Below are positions 37,275-45,187 of a stretch of 64,000 nucleotides of DNA, in pieces. The stretch lies in the NCBI RefSeq assembly GCF_022662535.1, contig NZ_JAKQYM010000002.1, positions 248,001 through 312,000 on the forward strand. The letters run 5' to 3'. This stretch comes from Polaribacter marinus (lineage in GTDB: Bacteria; Bacteroidota; Bacteroidia; Flavobacteriales; Flavobacteriaceae). Under the pieces are notes generated by a model that saw only the letters and a list, made by a program, of their open reading frames with translations, ran no database searches and had not been told where the DNA came from. Both the position numbers and the translations under genes were made by a program. Each line of letters opens with the position of its first letter. Positions within the stretch are counted from its first letter, which is position 1.

Positions 37275-37406
37275 TTAGAAAAAGGAATTTACAAAATCAT
37301 GTCTATTTTTAGAAGTTAAATCATAATCAATAAGTTCTTTTATTTGTTCTATTTGTGCGTAATTTTTAATTATAATGTAGCGATTTTTATGTAATTTTGA
37401 TTCCAC
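37275..37406 (-). pseudogene. Short or truncated reading frame abutting an inverted-repeat element
   Basis: On the minus strand, 43 codons run from GTG (37406-37404) to TAA at 37275. The sequence reads like a real protein C-terminus (YIIIKNYAQIEQIKELIDYD, then SKNRHDFVNSFF) in a gap otherwise free of genes. The in-frame stop upstream lies inside the adjacent repeat (37407-37494), so the frame begins exactly at the repeat's edge. It may be the remnant of a gene whose 5' part was lost, or a genuine tiny gene. No family recognised. Confidence 0.45.
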
Positions 37407-37494
37407 TTGTTATTTTGAAAATAAGGTTTTAAAACGATTGAGAAATTTGTATATTCAAGTGAGATTATGCTTCCTACTTGGTTCAGAATGACAA
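37407..37494. repeat. Degenerate MITE-like element with 13-bp imperfect terminal inverted repeats
   Basis: TTGTTATTTTGAA at 37407-37419 and TTCAGAATGACAA at 37482-37494 are inverted copies matching at 11 of 13 positions. The arms resemble the TTGTCATTCTGAA/TTCAGAATGACAA ends of non-coding repeats that I recall as common between genes in flavobacteria, and the inner GAGATTATGCTTCCTACTTG resembles their right half. 88 bp, no coding capacity. It lies directly upstream of priA and overlaps the first possible TTG (37478) of that frame. Confidence 0.55.
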
Positions 37495-37513
37495 ACAACT
37501 AAAAATAAGTTAT

Positions 37514-39958
37514 TTGCTACATTACATAGACGTTATATTACCCATTCCTATTCAGAAAACCTTTACGTATTCTGTAACCGAAGAAGAAGCTCTTTTTTTG
37601 AAAAAAGGAATGCGTGTTGCTGTTTCTTTTGGAAAATCGAAAATGTATTCTGCATTGGTTTTTAATATTCATCAAACAAAACCAACTTTATATGAAGCTA
37701 AAGACATTCATCAAATTTTAGATGAAACTCCTTTAGTTAATGAACTACAATTAAAACATTGGCAATGGATTTCTGCCTATTATATGTGTTCTTTAGGTGA
37801 TGTGTATAGAGCTGCTTTACCATCTGCATTTTTGTTAGAAAGTGAAACGATTATCAATAAAAACGAAACTTTTACAGACGAATCTGTTTTAGGAGATGAT
37901 GAATTTTTAATTTTTGAAGCATTACATCATCAATCACAGTTAACCATCTATCAAGTTGCAGACATTTTAGGGAAGAAAAAAGTAATGCCCATTGTAAACT
38001 CATTGATTAAAAAATCAGCAATTATAGTTAAAGAAGAAATTTATGAACAATACAAACCTAAATTGGTGAAGTATGTTCGTTTGCATTCAGAATTTAGTTC
38101 TGATGATTCTTTAGAAAAATTGTTGACAGAATTATCAAGAGCAAAAAAACAACGAGAAGCAGTTTTAACTTTCTTTCAATTACAGTCTACTAAAAAACCA
38201 ATAAAAGCAAAAGACTTAGAAACAAAAGCAAATGTTTCTGCCTCTATTTTAAAATCCTTAGTAGAAAAAAATATTTTTGAGTTTTATCATATTCAGACAG
38301 ATAGAATTCAGTTTAAAGGTGATACCAATTCTTTAAAAGTATTGAATGAATTTCAAGAAAAAGCATTTTCTGAGATTAAAGAATCTTTTAAAGAAAAAGA
38401 CGTGGTACTTTTACACGGAGTTACAAGTTCTGGTAAAACAGAAGTGTATACAAAATTAATTCAAGAGGTTTTAGATCAAGGAAAGCAAGTGTTGTTTTTG
38501 TTGCCAGAAATAGCATTAACTACTCAGATTATTACACGATTACAGTTTTATTTCGGCGATCAAATTTCTGTTTTCCATTCTAAATACTCTATGAATGAAA
38601 GGGTAGAAGTGTGGATTAATGTTTTAGAAAACAAAACAAAAGCACAAATTGTTTTAGGGGCTCGCTCTTCAATCTTTTTACCTTTTTCTAATTTGGGGTT
38701 AATTGTGGTAGATGAAGAACATGAAACTTCTTATAAACAATTTGAACCTTCACCAAGATATAATGCAAGAGATGCTGCCATTGTTTTATCTAAATTACAC
38801 AATGCAAAAATTTTATTAGGTTCTGCGACTCCTTCTTTAGAAACTTATTTTAATACTCAACAAAATAAATATGGTTTTGTAGTTTTAAATAAACGTCACG
38901 GAAACGTACTGTTGCCAAAAATTGAATTGATTGATGTTAAAGAAAAGCAACGAAAAAAGGAGATGAAAGGTCATTTTTCTGATAGATTACTTACATTAAT
39001 TCAAGATGCTTTAGACCTAAAAGAGCAAGTTATTTTGTTTCAAAATAGACGTGGGTTTTCACCAGTTGTAGAGTGTAAAACTTGTGGAGTTTCTCCTCAA
39101 TGTCCTAATTGTGACGTGAGTTTAACCTATCATAAATTTAAAAACGAATTACGTTGTCATTATTGTAATTACCAACGTGCAATGCCAAATAGTTGCGGAG
39201 CTTGTGGAAGTAATACTTTAGATAGCAAAGGTTTTGGAACAGAACAAATAGAGTTAGAATTAAAAGAACTTTTTCCTGATTTTAAAATCGGAAGAATGGA
39301 TTTAGATACTACTCGAGGAAAACACGGCTATCAAAAAATAATTGGTGCTTTTGAGGCTAGAGAAATTGATATTTTAGTAGGAACTCAAATGTTATCTAAA
39401 GGATTAGATTTTGATAATGTTACCTTAGTTGGAATTTTAAATGCTGATTCTATGTTAAATTTCCCCGATTTTAGAGCACATGAACGTGCCTATGATATGA
39501 TGGTGCAAGTTTCTGGAAGAGCTGGTAGAAGTAAAAAACAAGGAAATGTTGCTATACAAACGTACAATCCGTATCATCAAATATTACAACAAGTTTCTAC
39601 TACAAATTATACAGAAATGTATAAAGAACAGTTACAAGAGCGTTGGCAATATAAATATCCACCTTTTTATCGATTGATAAAAATTACACTTAAACATAAA
39701 GATTATAATAAAGTAGATAGTGGTGTAAACTGGTTATTTAAAGCTTTATACAGTGCTTTTGGTGAACATGTTTTAGGTCCAACAGCTCCTGCAGTTTCAA
39801 GAATTAGAAATCAATATATTAAAAATATTGTTATTAAAATTCCGCCTAAACAAAGTTTAGCAAATACAAAAAATCAACTTTCAAAAATTAAAAATACATT
39901 TGAAGCTGTAAAAGATTTTAGACCCATTCGATTTATTATAGACGTGGATGCGTATTAA
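37514..39958 (+). CDS. priA: Primosomal protein N' (replication restart helicase PriA)
   Basis: 814 aa from TTG 37514. The open frame continues to TTG 37478, but those 12 codons lie in a repeat element, while the family start LHYIDVILPIPIQKTFTYSV follows 37514. N-terminal 3'-DNA-binding domain, helicase Walker A GVTSSGKTEVY, DEEH box VVDEEHETSYKQ, paired zinc-binding cysteines (CKTCGVSPQCPNCD, CHYCNYQRAMPNSCGACG), motif GTQMLSKGLDF and VSGRAGRSKKQG. Restarts collapsed replication forks by loading DnaB. The start is the only uncertain part. Confidence 0.92.
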   Translation: MLHYIDVILPIPIQKTFTYSVTEEEALFLKKGMRVAVSFGKSKMYSALVFNIHQTKPTLYEAKDIHQILDETPLVNELQLKHWQWISAYYMCSLGDVYRAALPSAFLLESETIINKNETFTDESVLGDDEFLIFEALHHQSQLTIYQVADILGKKKVMPIVNSLIKKSAIIVKEEIYEQYKPKLVKYVRLHSEFSSDDSLEKLLTELSRAKKQREAVLTFFQLQSTKKPIKAKDLETKANVSASILKSLVEKNIFEFYHIQTDRIQFKGDTNSLKVLNEFQEKAFSEIKESFKEKDVVLLHGVTSSGKTEVYTKLIQEVLDQGKQVLFLLPEIALTTQIITRLQFYFGDQISVFHSKYSMNERVEVWINVLENKTKAQIVLGARSSIFLPFSNLGLIVVDEEHETSYKQFEPSPRYNARDAAIVLSKLHNAKILLGSATPSLETYFNTQQNKYGFVVLNKRHGNVLLPKIELIDVKEKQRKKEMKGHFSDRLLTLIQDALDLKEQVILFQNRRGFSPVVECKTCGVSPQCPNCDVSLTYHKFKNELRCHYCNYQRAMPNSCGACGSNTLDSKGFGTEQIELELKELFPDFKIGRMDLDTTRGKHGYQKIIGAFEAREIDILVGTQMLSKGLDFDNVTLVGILNADSMLNFPDFRAHERAYDMMVQVSGRAGRSKKQGNVAIQTYNPYHQILQQVSTTNYTEMYKEQLQERWQYKYPPFYRLIKITLKHKDYNKVDSGVNWLFKALYSAFGEHVLGPTAPAVSRIRNQYIKNIVIKIPPKQSLANTKNQLSKIKNTFEAVKDFRPIRFIIDVDAY

Positions 39959-39964
39959 ATAATT

Positions 39965-39998
39965 AGGAATTAGGAAGTAGGAATTAGGAAGTAGGAAA
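39965..39998 (+). repeat. Short tandem repeat, 14-bp unit
   Basis: AGGAATTAGGAAGT occurs at 39965-39978 and again at 39979-39992, followed by a partial third copy (AGGAAA). The unit is itself built of two 7-mers differing at one to two bases. It lies in the 121-nt gap after priA. No gene or hairpin is seen in the rest of that gap. Confidence 0.75.
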
Positions 39999-40079
39999 TT
40001 GCAGTTTTCAATTAGCTTGTCTTTTAGAGTATAGTCGAGTACTAATTAAACATTATATTTATTAAATAAAAGATCATTT

Positions 40080-41552
40080 ATGAGTTTTATAAAAGAATAC
40101 GATTTAATCTGTGTTGGTGGTGGAATTATGAGTGCAACTTTAGCATTAATTACAAAACTGCTAAAACCAGAAATGAATATTTTAATTTTAGAACGTTTAG
40201 ATAAAGTTGCTCAAGAAAGTTCTGCTGCTTGGAATAATGCAGGAACAGGTCATTCTGCGTTGTGTGAATTAAATTATTGTCCAGAAAAAAATGGTGAAAT
40301 TTCTATCAAAAAAGCCATCGATATTTGTACACAATACGAAACCTCTAAACAGTTTTGGTCTTATTTAATCAATGAAGGTTTATTAGAGAACCCTGAAGAG
40401 TTTATTACTTCTGTAAAACACCATAGTTGGGTTTTAGGAAAAGATAATGCAGATTATTTAGAAAAAAGATTCCAAGAAATGAAAAAACATTTTATGTTCG
40501 ATTCGATTGATTATACAAGAGAAATCAGTAAGATGAAAGACTGGTTTCCCTTAATCATAAAAGATAGAACAGAAGATGAAGTCATGGCTGCTTCTAAAAT
40601 AAATAGAGGAACAGAAATGAATTACGGTTCGTTAACAGAAAAATTATTCGCTATTTTAAAAAACGAATTTGACACGCCAGTTCATTGTAATATGGAAGTG
40701 TTAGATATAGATCCTGACACAGATTTAGATTGGACGGTAGAAGTAAGAAATTTAAAAACAGATGAACAACATAATTTAGAAGCAGAACATGTTTTTATTG
40801 GTGCGGGTGGTGGAAGTTTGTTGTTATTACAGAAAGTAGAAATTGAAGAGAAAGAAGGGTATGGAGGTTTTCCTGTAAGTGGAGAATGGTTGGTTTGTAC
40901 CAACGAAGATATTATAAAACAGCACAATGCAAAAGTATATAGCAAAGCAGGAATTGGAGACCCACCAATGTCTACTCCACATTTAGACACACGGTATATA
41001 GATGGTAAACGTCAATTAATGTTTGGCCCTTTTGCAGGTTTTAGTCCCAAGTTTTTAAAAGAAGGTTCTAATTTAGATTTATTCAAATCCATTCAGTTTG
41101 ATAATATCCCCTCTATGTTTGGTGCTTTTTGGCATAATTTACCCTTAACCAAATATTTAATTGAGCAAGTCATGATGAGTAAAGAAGATCGAATGGATTC
41201 TCTACGAAAGTTTGTGAAAAATGCAAAAAGTGAAGATTGGGAAGTAATGAAAGCTGGCCAAAGAGTTCAAATTATTAAAAAGGATGAGTTTGAAGGCGGA
41301 AAATTACAATTTGGTACAGAAGTAATTTCTAGCAAAGATGGAAGTATTACGTGTTTGTTGGGAGCTTCTCCAGGAGCTTCTACCGCAACGTCTATTATGT
41401 TAGAAGTGATTGAAAAAGCATTTCCTGAAATTATAAACTCTAAAGAAGGGAAAGAAAAATTACAACAAATAGTTCCTTTTTATAAATCAAAAATCACAAA
41501 AGAATTATTTGCTAAGGAATTGAATAAGAGCAGGATTGCATTAAATCTTTAA
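40080..41552 (+). CDS. mqo: Malate:quinone oxidoreductase
   Basis: 490 aa, standard length. FAD-dependent peripheral membrane enzyme that oxidises malate to oxaloacetate and reduces quinone (TCA cycle and respiratory chain). N-terminal FAD-binding YDLICVGGGIMSATLALI (6-23), then SSAAWNNAGTGHSALCELNY, EAEHVFIGAGGGSL and the C-terminal LLGASPGASTATSIML, all Mqo signatures. The 121-nt upstream gap holds tandem repeats; no clear TAnnTTTG is seen close to the start. Confidence 0.95.
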   Translation: MSFIKEYDLICVGGGIMSATLALITKLLKPEMNILILERLDKVAQESSAAWNNAGTGHSALCELNYCPEKNGEISIKKAIDICTQYETSKQFWSYLINEGLLENPEEFITSVKHHSWVLGKDNADYLEKRFQEMKKHFMFDSIDYTREISKMKDWFPLIIKDRTEDEVMAASKINRGTEMNYGSLTEKLFAILKNEFDTPVHCNMEVLDIDPDTDLDWTVEVRNLKTDEQHNLEAEHVFIGAGGGSLLLLQKVEIEEKEGYGGFPVSGEWLVCTNEDIIKQHNAKVYSKAGIGDPPMSTPHLDTRYIDGKRQLMFGPFAGFSPKFLKEGSNLDLFKSIQFDNIPSMFGAFWHNLPLTKYLIEQVMMSKEDRMDSLRKFVKNAKSEDWEVMKAGQRVQIIKKDEFEGGKLQFGTEVISSKDGSITCLLGASPGASTATSIMLEVIEKAFPEIINSKEGKEKLQQIVPFYKSKITKELFAKELNKSRIALNL

Positions 41553-41679
41553 TAAGTTTAATTTTCCTAAATTAAAAGTATTCAAATATATTTGAAGAAA
41601 TTTTTATAAAATACAGAGATTCTTTTAAAAAAAAAATCCCTAGTCATACTACTTGTAAGGCAATTAAAAACAAAATCTT

Positions 41680-42579
41680 TTAAACATTAGCTTTTTTATT
41701 TTCTTTCCATTTATTTCTTAAATCAGTTGATAAAATACTTGTTCCATCATGTTTCCAACCAGGAGGTTTCATTAAATATTTAAATTTATTTGATAATGAT
41801 GTTTTAGAAGTAAAAAAATCACGAAACATAAAATACCATTCAACAAAAGCAATTTTTATAGGGTTATAAGTCTCTATATTTGTTACCAAACCATAAATAG
41901 GTTGCTCTATTTCAGGTTCAAAAGTTCCAAAAAGTTTATCCCAGATTATAAATATTCCAGCGTGATTTCTATCTAAATATTGAGGATTTGTAGCATGATG
42001 TACTCTATGATGACTAGGTGTATTAAAAACAGCTTCAAACCATTTAGGCATTTTATGTATCAATTCTGTATGAATCCAATACTGATAAATTAAACTAATA
42101 GACATTTGTACCAATACCATAACTGGATGAAAACCTATTAAAATTAAAGGAAACCAAAAAATAAACGTATAAAACCCACCAGACCAAGTTTGTCTTAATG
42201 CAGTACTTAGGTTATATTTTTTAGAAGAATGATGTACAACATGACTTGCCCAGAACAATCTACTTTCATGACTAATTCGATGAAACCAATAATAACAAAA
42301 ATCTTCTGCAAATAATAAAACAACCCATGCCCACCAAACAAAAGGAATTTCAAATAAATGAAAAAAATTATAAACTAAATAAAACAGACTTAATGTAATT
42401 CCTTTTGTAAATAAACCAATTGCTACATTTCCTAATCCCATGGTAATAGAGGTCCTTGCATCTTTAAATTCATACTCATCTAATTTTACTTTTACAGTTA
42501 AAATTACTTCAATGATTATTGTTATTATAAAAAAAGGAATGGCATAATGAATTAAGTTAGGAATTTCAGGTATATGCAT
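41680..42579 (-). CDS. Sterol desaturase / fatty acid hydroxylase family protein
   Basis: 299 aa integral membrane di-iron enzyme. The three histidine boxes are present: HRISH (near residue 101), HVVHHSS (near 113) and HRVHH with the preceding PSHH (near 191). About four to five hydrophobic helices place the boxes on the cytoplasmic side. Likely hydroxylates or desaturates a lipid (alkylglycerol, fatty acid or carotenoid-type substrate), which the sequence cannot resolve. Divergent from rpsF, convergent with mqo. Confidence 0.88.
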   Translation of the reverse strand: MHIPEIPNLIHYAIPFFIITIIIEVILTVKVKLDEYEFKDARTSITMGLGNVAIGLFTKGITLSLFYLVYNFFHLFEIPFVWWAWVVLLFAEDFCYYWFHRISHESRLFWASHVVHHSSKKYNLSTALRQTWSGGFYTFIFWFPLILIGFHPVMVLVQMSISLIYQYWIHTELIHKMPKWFEAVFNTPSHHRVHHATNPQYLDRNHAGIFIIWDKLFGTFEPEIEQPIYGLVTNIETYNPIKIAFVEWYFMFRDFFTSKTSLSNKFKYLMKPPGWKHDGTSILSTDLRNKWKENKKANV

Positions 42580-42663
42580 ATCAGTATCTTTAAGTGTGAT
42601 TAGTATTCTAAAAATGAATTAATTATTAAGCAAAAAAGATGCTTTTAAATATAAAAAAGTATG

Positions 42664-42671
42664 TATATTTG
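42664..42671 (+). promoter_or_regulatory. -7 element of the ribosomal protein operon promoter
   Basis: TATATTTG matches TAnnTTTG, 32 nt upstream of the rpsF ATG. The implied leader is about 27 nt, too short for the structured S6:S18 leader known in other phyla. Confidence 0.65.
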
Positions 42672-42703
42672 CAGCCTTAAAAATAAACAATAAATATTTA
42701 ATT

Positions 42704-43045
42704 ATGAATCATTACGAAACTGTTTTCATTTTGAATCCCGTTTTATCTGATACTCAGATAAAGGAAACAGTACAAAAGTTTGAGGACTATTTGGTTTCTA
42801 GAGGTGCCGAAATGATTTCCAAGGAAGATTGGGGCTTAAAAAAATTAGCTTACCCAATTCAAAAAAAGAAAAGTGGATTTTACCACTTATTAGAGTACAA
42901 AGTTGCTGGTGAAGAAATTACTGCATTTGAGTTAGAATTTAGAAGAGATGATAGCGTTATGCGTTACCTTTCTGTTAGATTAGACAAACATGCTGCAGCT
43001 TGGGCTAAAGTTAGAACTGAACGTGTTAAATCTACTAAAAAATAA
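42704..43045 (+). CDS. rpsF: 30S ribosomal protein S6
   Basis: 113 aa. NHYETVFILNPVLSDTQIKE (2-21) and the central WGLKKLAYPIQKKKSGFYHL are S6 hallmarks, with FRRDDSVMRYLSVRL near the C-terminus. S6 pairs with S18 on the 30S platform; rpsR follows after 3 nt and rplI after another 15 nt, the usual order. No ssb or priB gene is interposed. Confidence 0.97.
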   Translation: MNHYETVFILNPVLSDTQIKETVQKFEDYLVSRGAEMISKEDWGLKKLAYPIQKKKSGFYHLLEYKVAGEEITAFELEFRRDDSVMRYLSVRLDKHAAAWAKVRTERVKSTKK

Positions 43046-43048
43046 GAA

Positions 43049-43345
43049 ATGGCATCAATAGAACAACAAGCAAAAGGTGGTAAATCTGCTGACGTTAGAT
43101 ATTTAACGCCATTAGATATAGACACAAAAAAAGAAGCAAAATATTGTAGATTTAAAAAGAAAGATATCAAGTATATCGATTATAAAGATGCAGACTTCTT
43201 AATGTATTTAGTAAACGAACAAGGTAAAATTTTACCAAGACGTTTAACAGGAACATCATTAAAATATCAACGTAAAGTTGCGCAAGCAATTAAAAGAGCG
43301 CGTCATTTAGCGTTAATGCCTTACGTTGGAGATATGTTAAAATAA
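43049..43345 (+). CDS. rpsR: 30S ribosomal protein S18
   Basis: 98 aa. The conserved core [19 protein letters not shown] and the C-terminal [20 protein letters not shown] followed by [12 protein letters not shown] identify S18. The N-terminal 25 residues (basic, gly-rich) are a Bacteroidota-type extension. The single N-terminal cysteine leaves no zinc motif. Second gene of the operon. Confidence 0.97.
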   Translation: MASIEQQAKGGKSADVRYLTPLDIDTKKEAKYCRFKKKDIKYIDYKDADFLMYLVNEQGKILPRRLTGTSLKYQRKVAQAIKRARHLALMPYVGDMLK

Positions 43346-43360
43346 TAAAGAAGTAGAGAT

Positions 43361-43807
43361 ATGGAATTGATATTAAGACAAGACGTAGAAAATTTAGGAT
43401 TTAAAGATGATGTTGTATCTGTGAAAAACGGTTACGGTAGAAACTTTTTAATCCCTACAGGACAAGCAGTTTTAGCTACTTCATCTGCAAAGAAAGTTTT
43501 AGCAGAGAATTTAAAACAACGTGCTTACAAAGAAGCTAAATTAATTGAAGACGCTAATGTTATAGCAGAAACAGTTAAAGGATATGAAATTAAAATTGCA
43601 TCTAAAGTTGGTTCAGGAGACAAATTATTTGGTTCTGTAAACAACATCGATTTAGCTGCAGCTCTTGCAAAAGCAGGAACAGAATTAGACAAGAAATTTA
43701 TTAAAGTTGTTGGTGGTTCTGTAAAAAGATTAGGTAAATACGAAGCTTCTGTAAGATTACATAGAGCGGTAGTTGCTGATATTACATTTGAAGTAGTTTC
43801 TGAATAA
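43361..43807 (+). CDS. rplI: 50S ribosomal protein L9
   Basis: 148 aa, two-domain L9. The N-terminal 23S-binding domain MELILRQDVENLGFKDDVVS is followed by KNGYGRNFLIPTGQAVLAT, a long connecting helix, and the C-terminal domain with KVGSGDKLFGSVNN. Last gene of the operon, followed by a strong hairpin terminator. Confidence 0.97.
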   Translation: MELILRQDVENLGFKDDVVSVKNGYGRNFLIPTGQAVLATSSAKKVLAENLKQRAYKEAKLIEDANVIAETVKGYEIKIASKVGSGDKLFGSVNNIDLAAALAKAGTELDKKFIKVVGGSVKRLGKYEASVRLHRAVVADITFEVVSE

Positions 43808-43830
43808 GAAATTTTTTAAATTTTACACAG

Positions 43831-43860
43831 AAAAGCTCGTTAGAAATAACGAGCTTTTTT
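43831..43860 (+). terminator. Rho-independent terminator after rplI
   Basis: A 12-bp stem, AAAAGCTCGTTA at 43831-43842 and its perfect complement at 43847-43858, closes a GAAA loop and runs into a T tract. The T tract also forms the start of the next gene's -7 element. Confidence 0.88.
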
Positions 43861-43867
43861 ATTTTTG
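43860..43867 (+). promoter_or_regulatory. -7 element before the DUF6495 gene
   Basis: TATTTTTG (TAnnTTTG) begins in the T tract of the rplI terminator and ends 7 nt before the ATG at 43875, suggesting a leaderless or nearly leaderless mRNA. Confidence 0.55.
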
Positions 43868-43874
43868 TACATAT

Positions 43875-44342
43875 ATGAAATACAGACAGCTTACCAAAGA
43901 ACAATTTGAAAGTTTACATCAAGAATTTGCTCGTTTTTTAGCCTCGCAAAGTATAGATGCAAAAGAATGGAAACAGATTAAAGAAGAAAAACCACAAGTT
44001 GCAGAAGATGAAATGAATGTTTTTTCTGATGTAGTTTGGGATGATGTATTAACTAAAACCAGCTATGTAGAGCATTTTTCTGAAACAACAGCAAATTTAT
44101 TTAAATGCGATGAAAATGTGATTCACAGAATTGCAATTAAAATAAATAAAAAAATAAATATCCTAGAGCAAGAGGGGTTTGAGTGGTTAATGAATAACCC
44201 TAAAGATGATTTGATTGATATCTTTAAAGGTACTAAACCTTATAATGGTGATAGAAATACAGAGATTTTTGATTTAATTGAGAAAGGTAGTGCTATTTCC
44301 AAAGGAGAAATATTTGAGTATTTTAATCAATTAATTTCATAA
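43875..44342 (+). CDS. DUF6495 family protein
   Basis: 155 aa cytoplasmic protein of a flavobacterial family without known function. Recognised by the start MKYRQLTKEQFESLHQEFAR, the acidic middle EMNVFSDVVWDDVLTKTSYV, and NPKDDLIDIFKGTKPYNGDR near the C-terminus. Predicted all-helical, acidic, no membrane segment. It is transcribed separately from the ribosomal operon, from a promoter that follows the rplI terminator. Confidence 0.75.
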   Translation: MKYRQLTKEQFESLHQEFARFLASQSIDAKEWKQIKEEKPQVAEDEMNVFSDVVWDDVLTKTSYVEHFSETTANLFKCDENVIHRIAIKINKKINILEQEGFEWLMNNPKDDLIDIFKGTKPYNGDRNTEIFDLIEKGSAISKGEIFEYFNQLIS

Positions 44343-44350
44343 TTTTTTTA

Positions 44351-44462
44351 GAAGCTATTTCCTACTTTTCGCACTCGCTTTTTTGATGTGCTTCATAAAA
44401 AGATATTTTTATGAAGCACAATCTCAAAAAGAGCTCAAACAATTGCTACAATCAGGGGTAAA
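44351..44462 (-). repeat. Structured intergenic repeat, copy B (long hairpin)
   Basis: On the minus strand the segment begins TTTACCCCTGATTG, overlapping the sirtuin stop codon, and ends GGAAATAGCTTC. The centre is a perfect 14-bp stem (44388-44401 with 44406-44419) around a 4-nt loop, extended by CTTTTTGA/TCAAAAAAG with a small bulge. Beginning, central CTTTTT...AAAAAG stem and end match copy A at 48124-48197. Being directly downstream of a minus-strand gene, it would be transcribed as its 3' UTR and may also end transcription. Confidence 0.7.
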
Positions 44463-45153
44463 CCTGTTTGCTAACTTTTAGCAATTTAATTAACTTATCA
44501 GTACCAAAACTGGCAACATCTTTAATAATCGTTAAATTATTAAAACTACTTTTAGAAACAGCTGGTTTTGGATCTATAAAATAAATAGGCGTGTTGGGTT
44601 TTATATAATTTATCAAACTTGCTGCTGGGTATACTTGCATAGAAGTTCCTATTATTACTAGAATATCAGCTTTTTTAGTGATTTCAATGGCTTTGTCTAA
44701 CATAGGAACTGCTTCTCCAAACCAAACAATATGTGGTCTTAATTGACTGTTCTTTTTGCATAAATCTCCCAAAATTAAATCTTTTTTCCAATCTAAAATA
44801 ATAGATTTATCTACAGTACTTCTTGCTTTTAAAAGTTCTCCATGTAAGTGTATAATGTTATTACTACCAGCTCTTTCGTGTAAATCATCTACATTTTGTG
44901 TAATAATTTTTACATCAAAGCTAGTTTCTAATTTGGCTAAATTAAAATGCGCCTTATTGGGTAAAACTTCTAATAATTGCTTTCTTCTTTGATTGTAAAA
45001 TTCTAAAACTAATTCAGGATTACCATGAAACCCTTCTGGTGTAGCAACTTCCATTACATTATGTCCTTCCCACAAACCATCTGCATCCCTAAATGTTTTT
45101 AAACCACTTTCGGCAGAAATACCTGCTCCTGTTAAAACAACTAATTTTTTCAT
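44452..45153 (-). CDS. cobB: NAD-dependent protein deacylase, zinc-less sirtuin
   Basis: 233 aa. Sirtuin motifs: TGAGISAESGLKTFRDADGLW-type NAD loop (8-28), TQNVDDLHERAG (85-96), catalytic H104 in LHGE, and late IGTSMQVYPAA. Y53 and R56 (YNQR) are the acyl-lysine pocket residues of desuccinylase-type sirtuins. The two CxxC zinc pairs are missing; the protein has a single cysteine (C132). It therefore resembles the compact zinc-free bacterial class III-like group. The stop codon lies inside a structured repeat. Divergent from the SpoU methyltransferase gene. Confidence 0.88.
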   Translation of the reverse strand: MKKLVVLTGAGISAESGLKTFRDADGLWEGHNVMEVATPEGFHGNPELVLEFYNQRRKQLLEVLPNKAHFNLAKLETSFDVKIITQNVDDLHERAGSNNIIHLHGELLKARSTVDKSIILDWKKDLILGDLCKKNSQLRPHIVWFGEAVPMLDKAIEITKKADILVIIGTSMQVYPAASLINYIKPNTPIYFIDPKPAVSKSSFNNLTIIKDVASFGTDKLIKLLKVSKQVYP

Positions 45154-45174
45154 CGATAGCTAAAATAATAATTT

Positions 45175-45182
45175 TATGTTTG
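45175..45182 (+). promoter_or_regulatory. -7 element before the SpoU methyltransferase gene
   Basis: TATGTTTG (TAnnTTTG) spans the first in-frame ATG (45176), so translation more likely starts at ATG 45188, 5 nt beyond the element. Confidence 0.55.
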
Positions 45183-45187
45183 TGTTT

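Noticed and set aside
42672..42703. S6:S18 autoregulatory leader before rpsF
   Set aside because: The leader from the -7 element to the ATG is only about 30 nt and has no visible hairpin with the required bulge, so this known structure is not supported.
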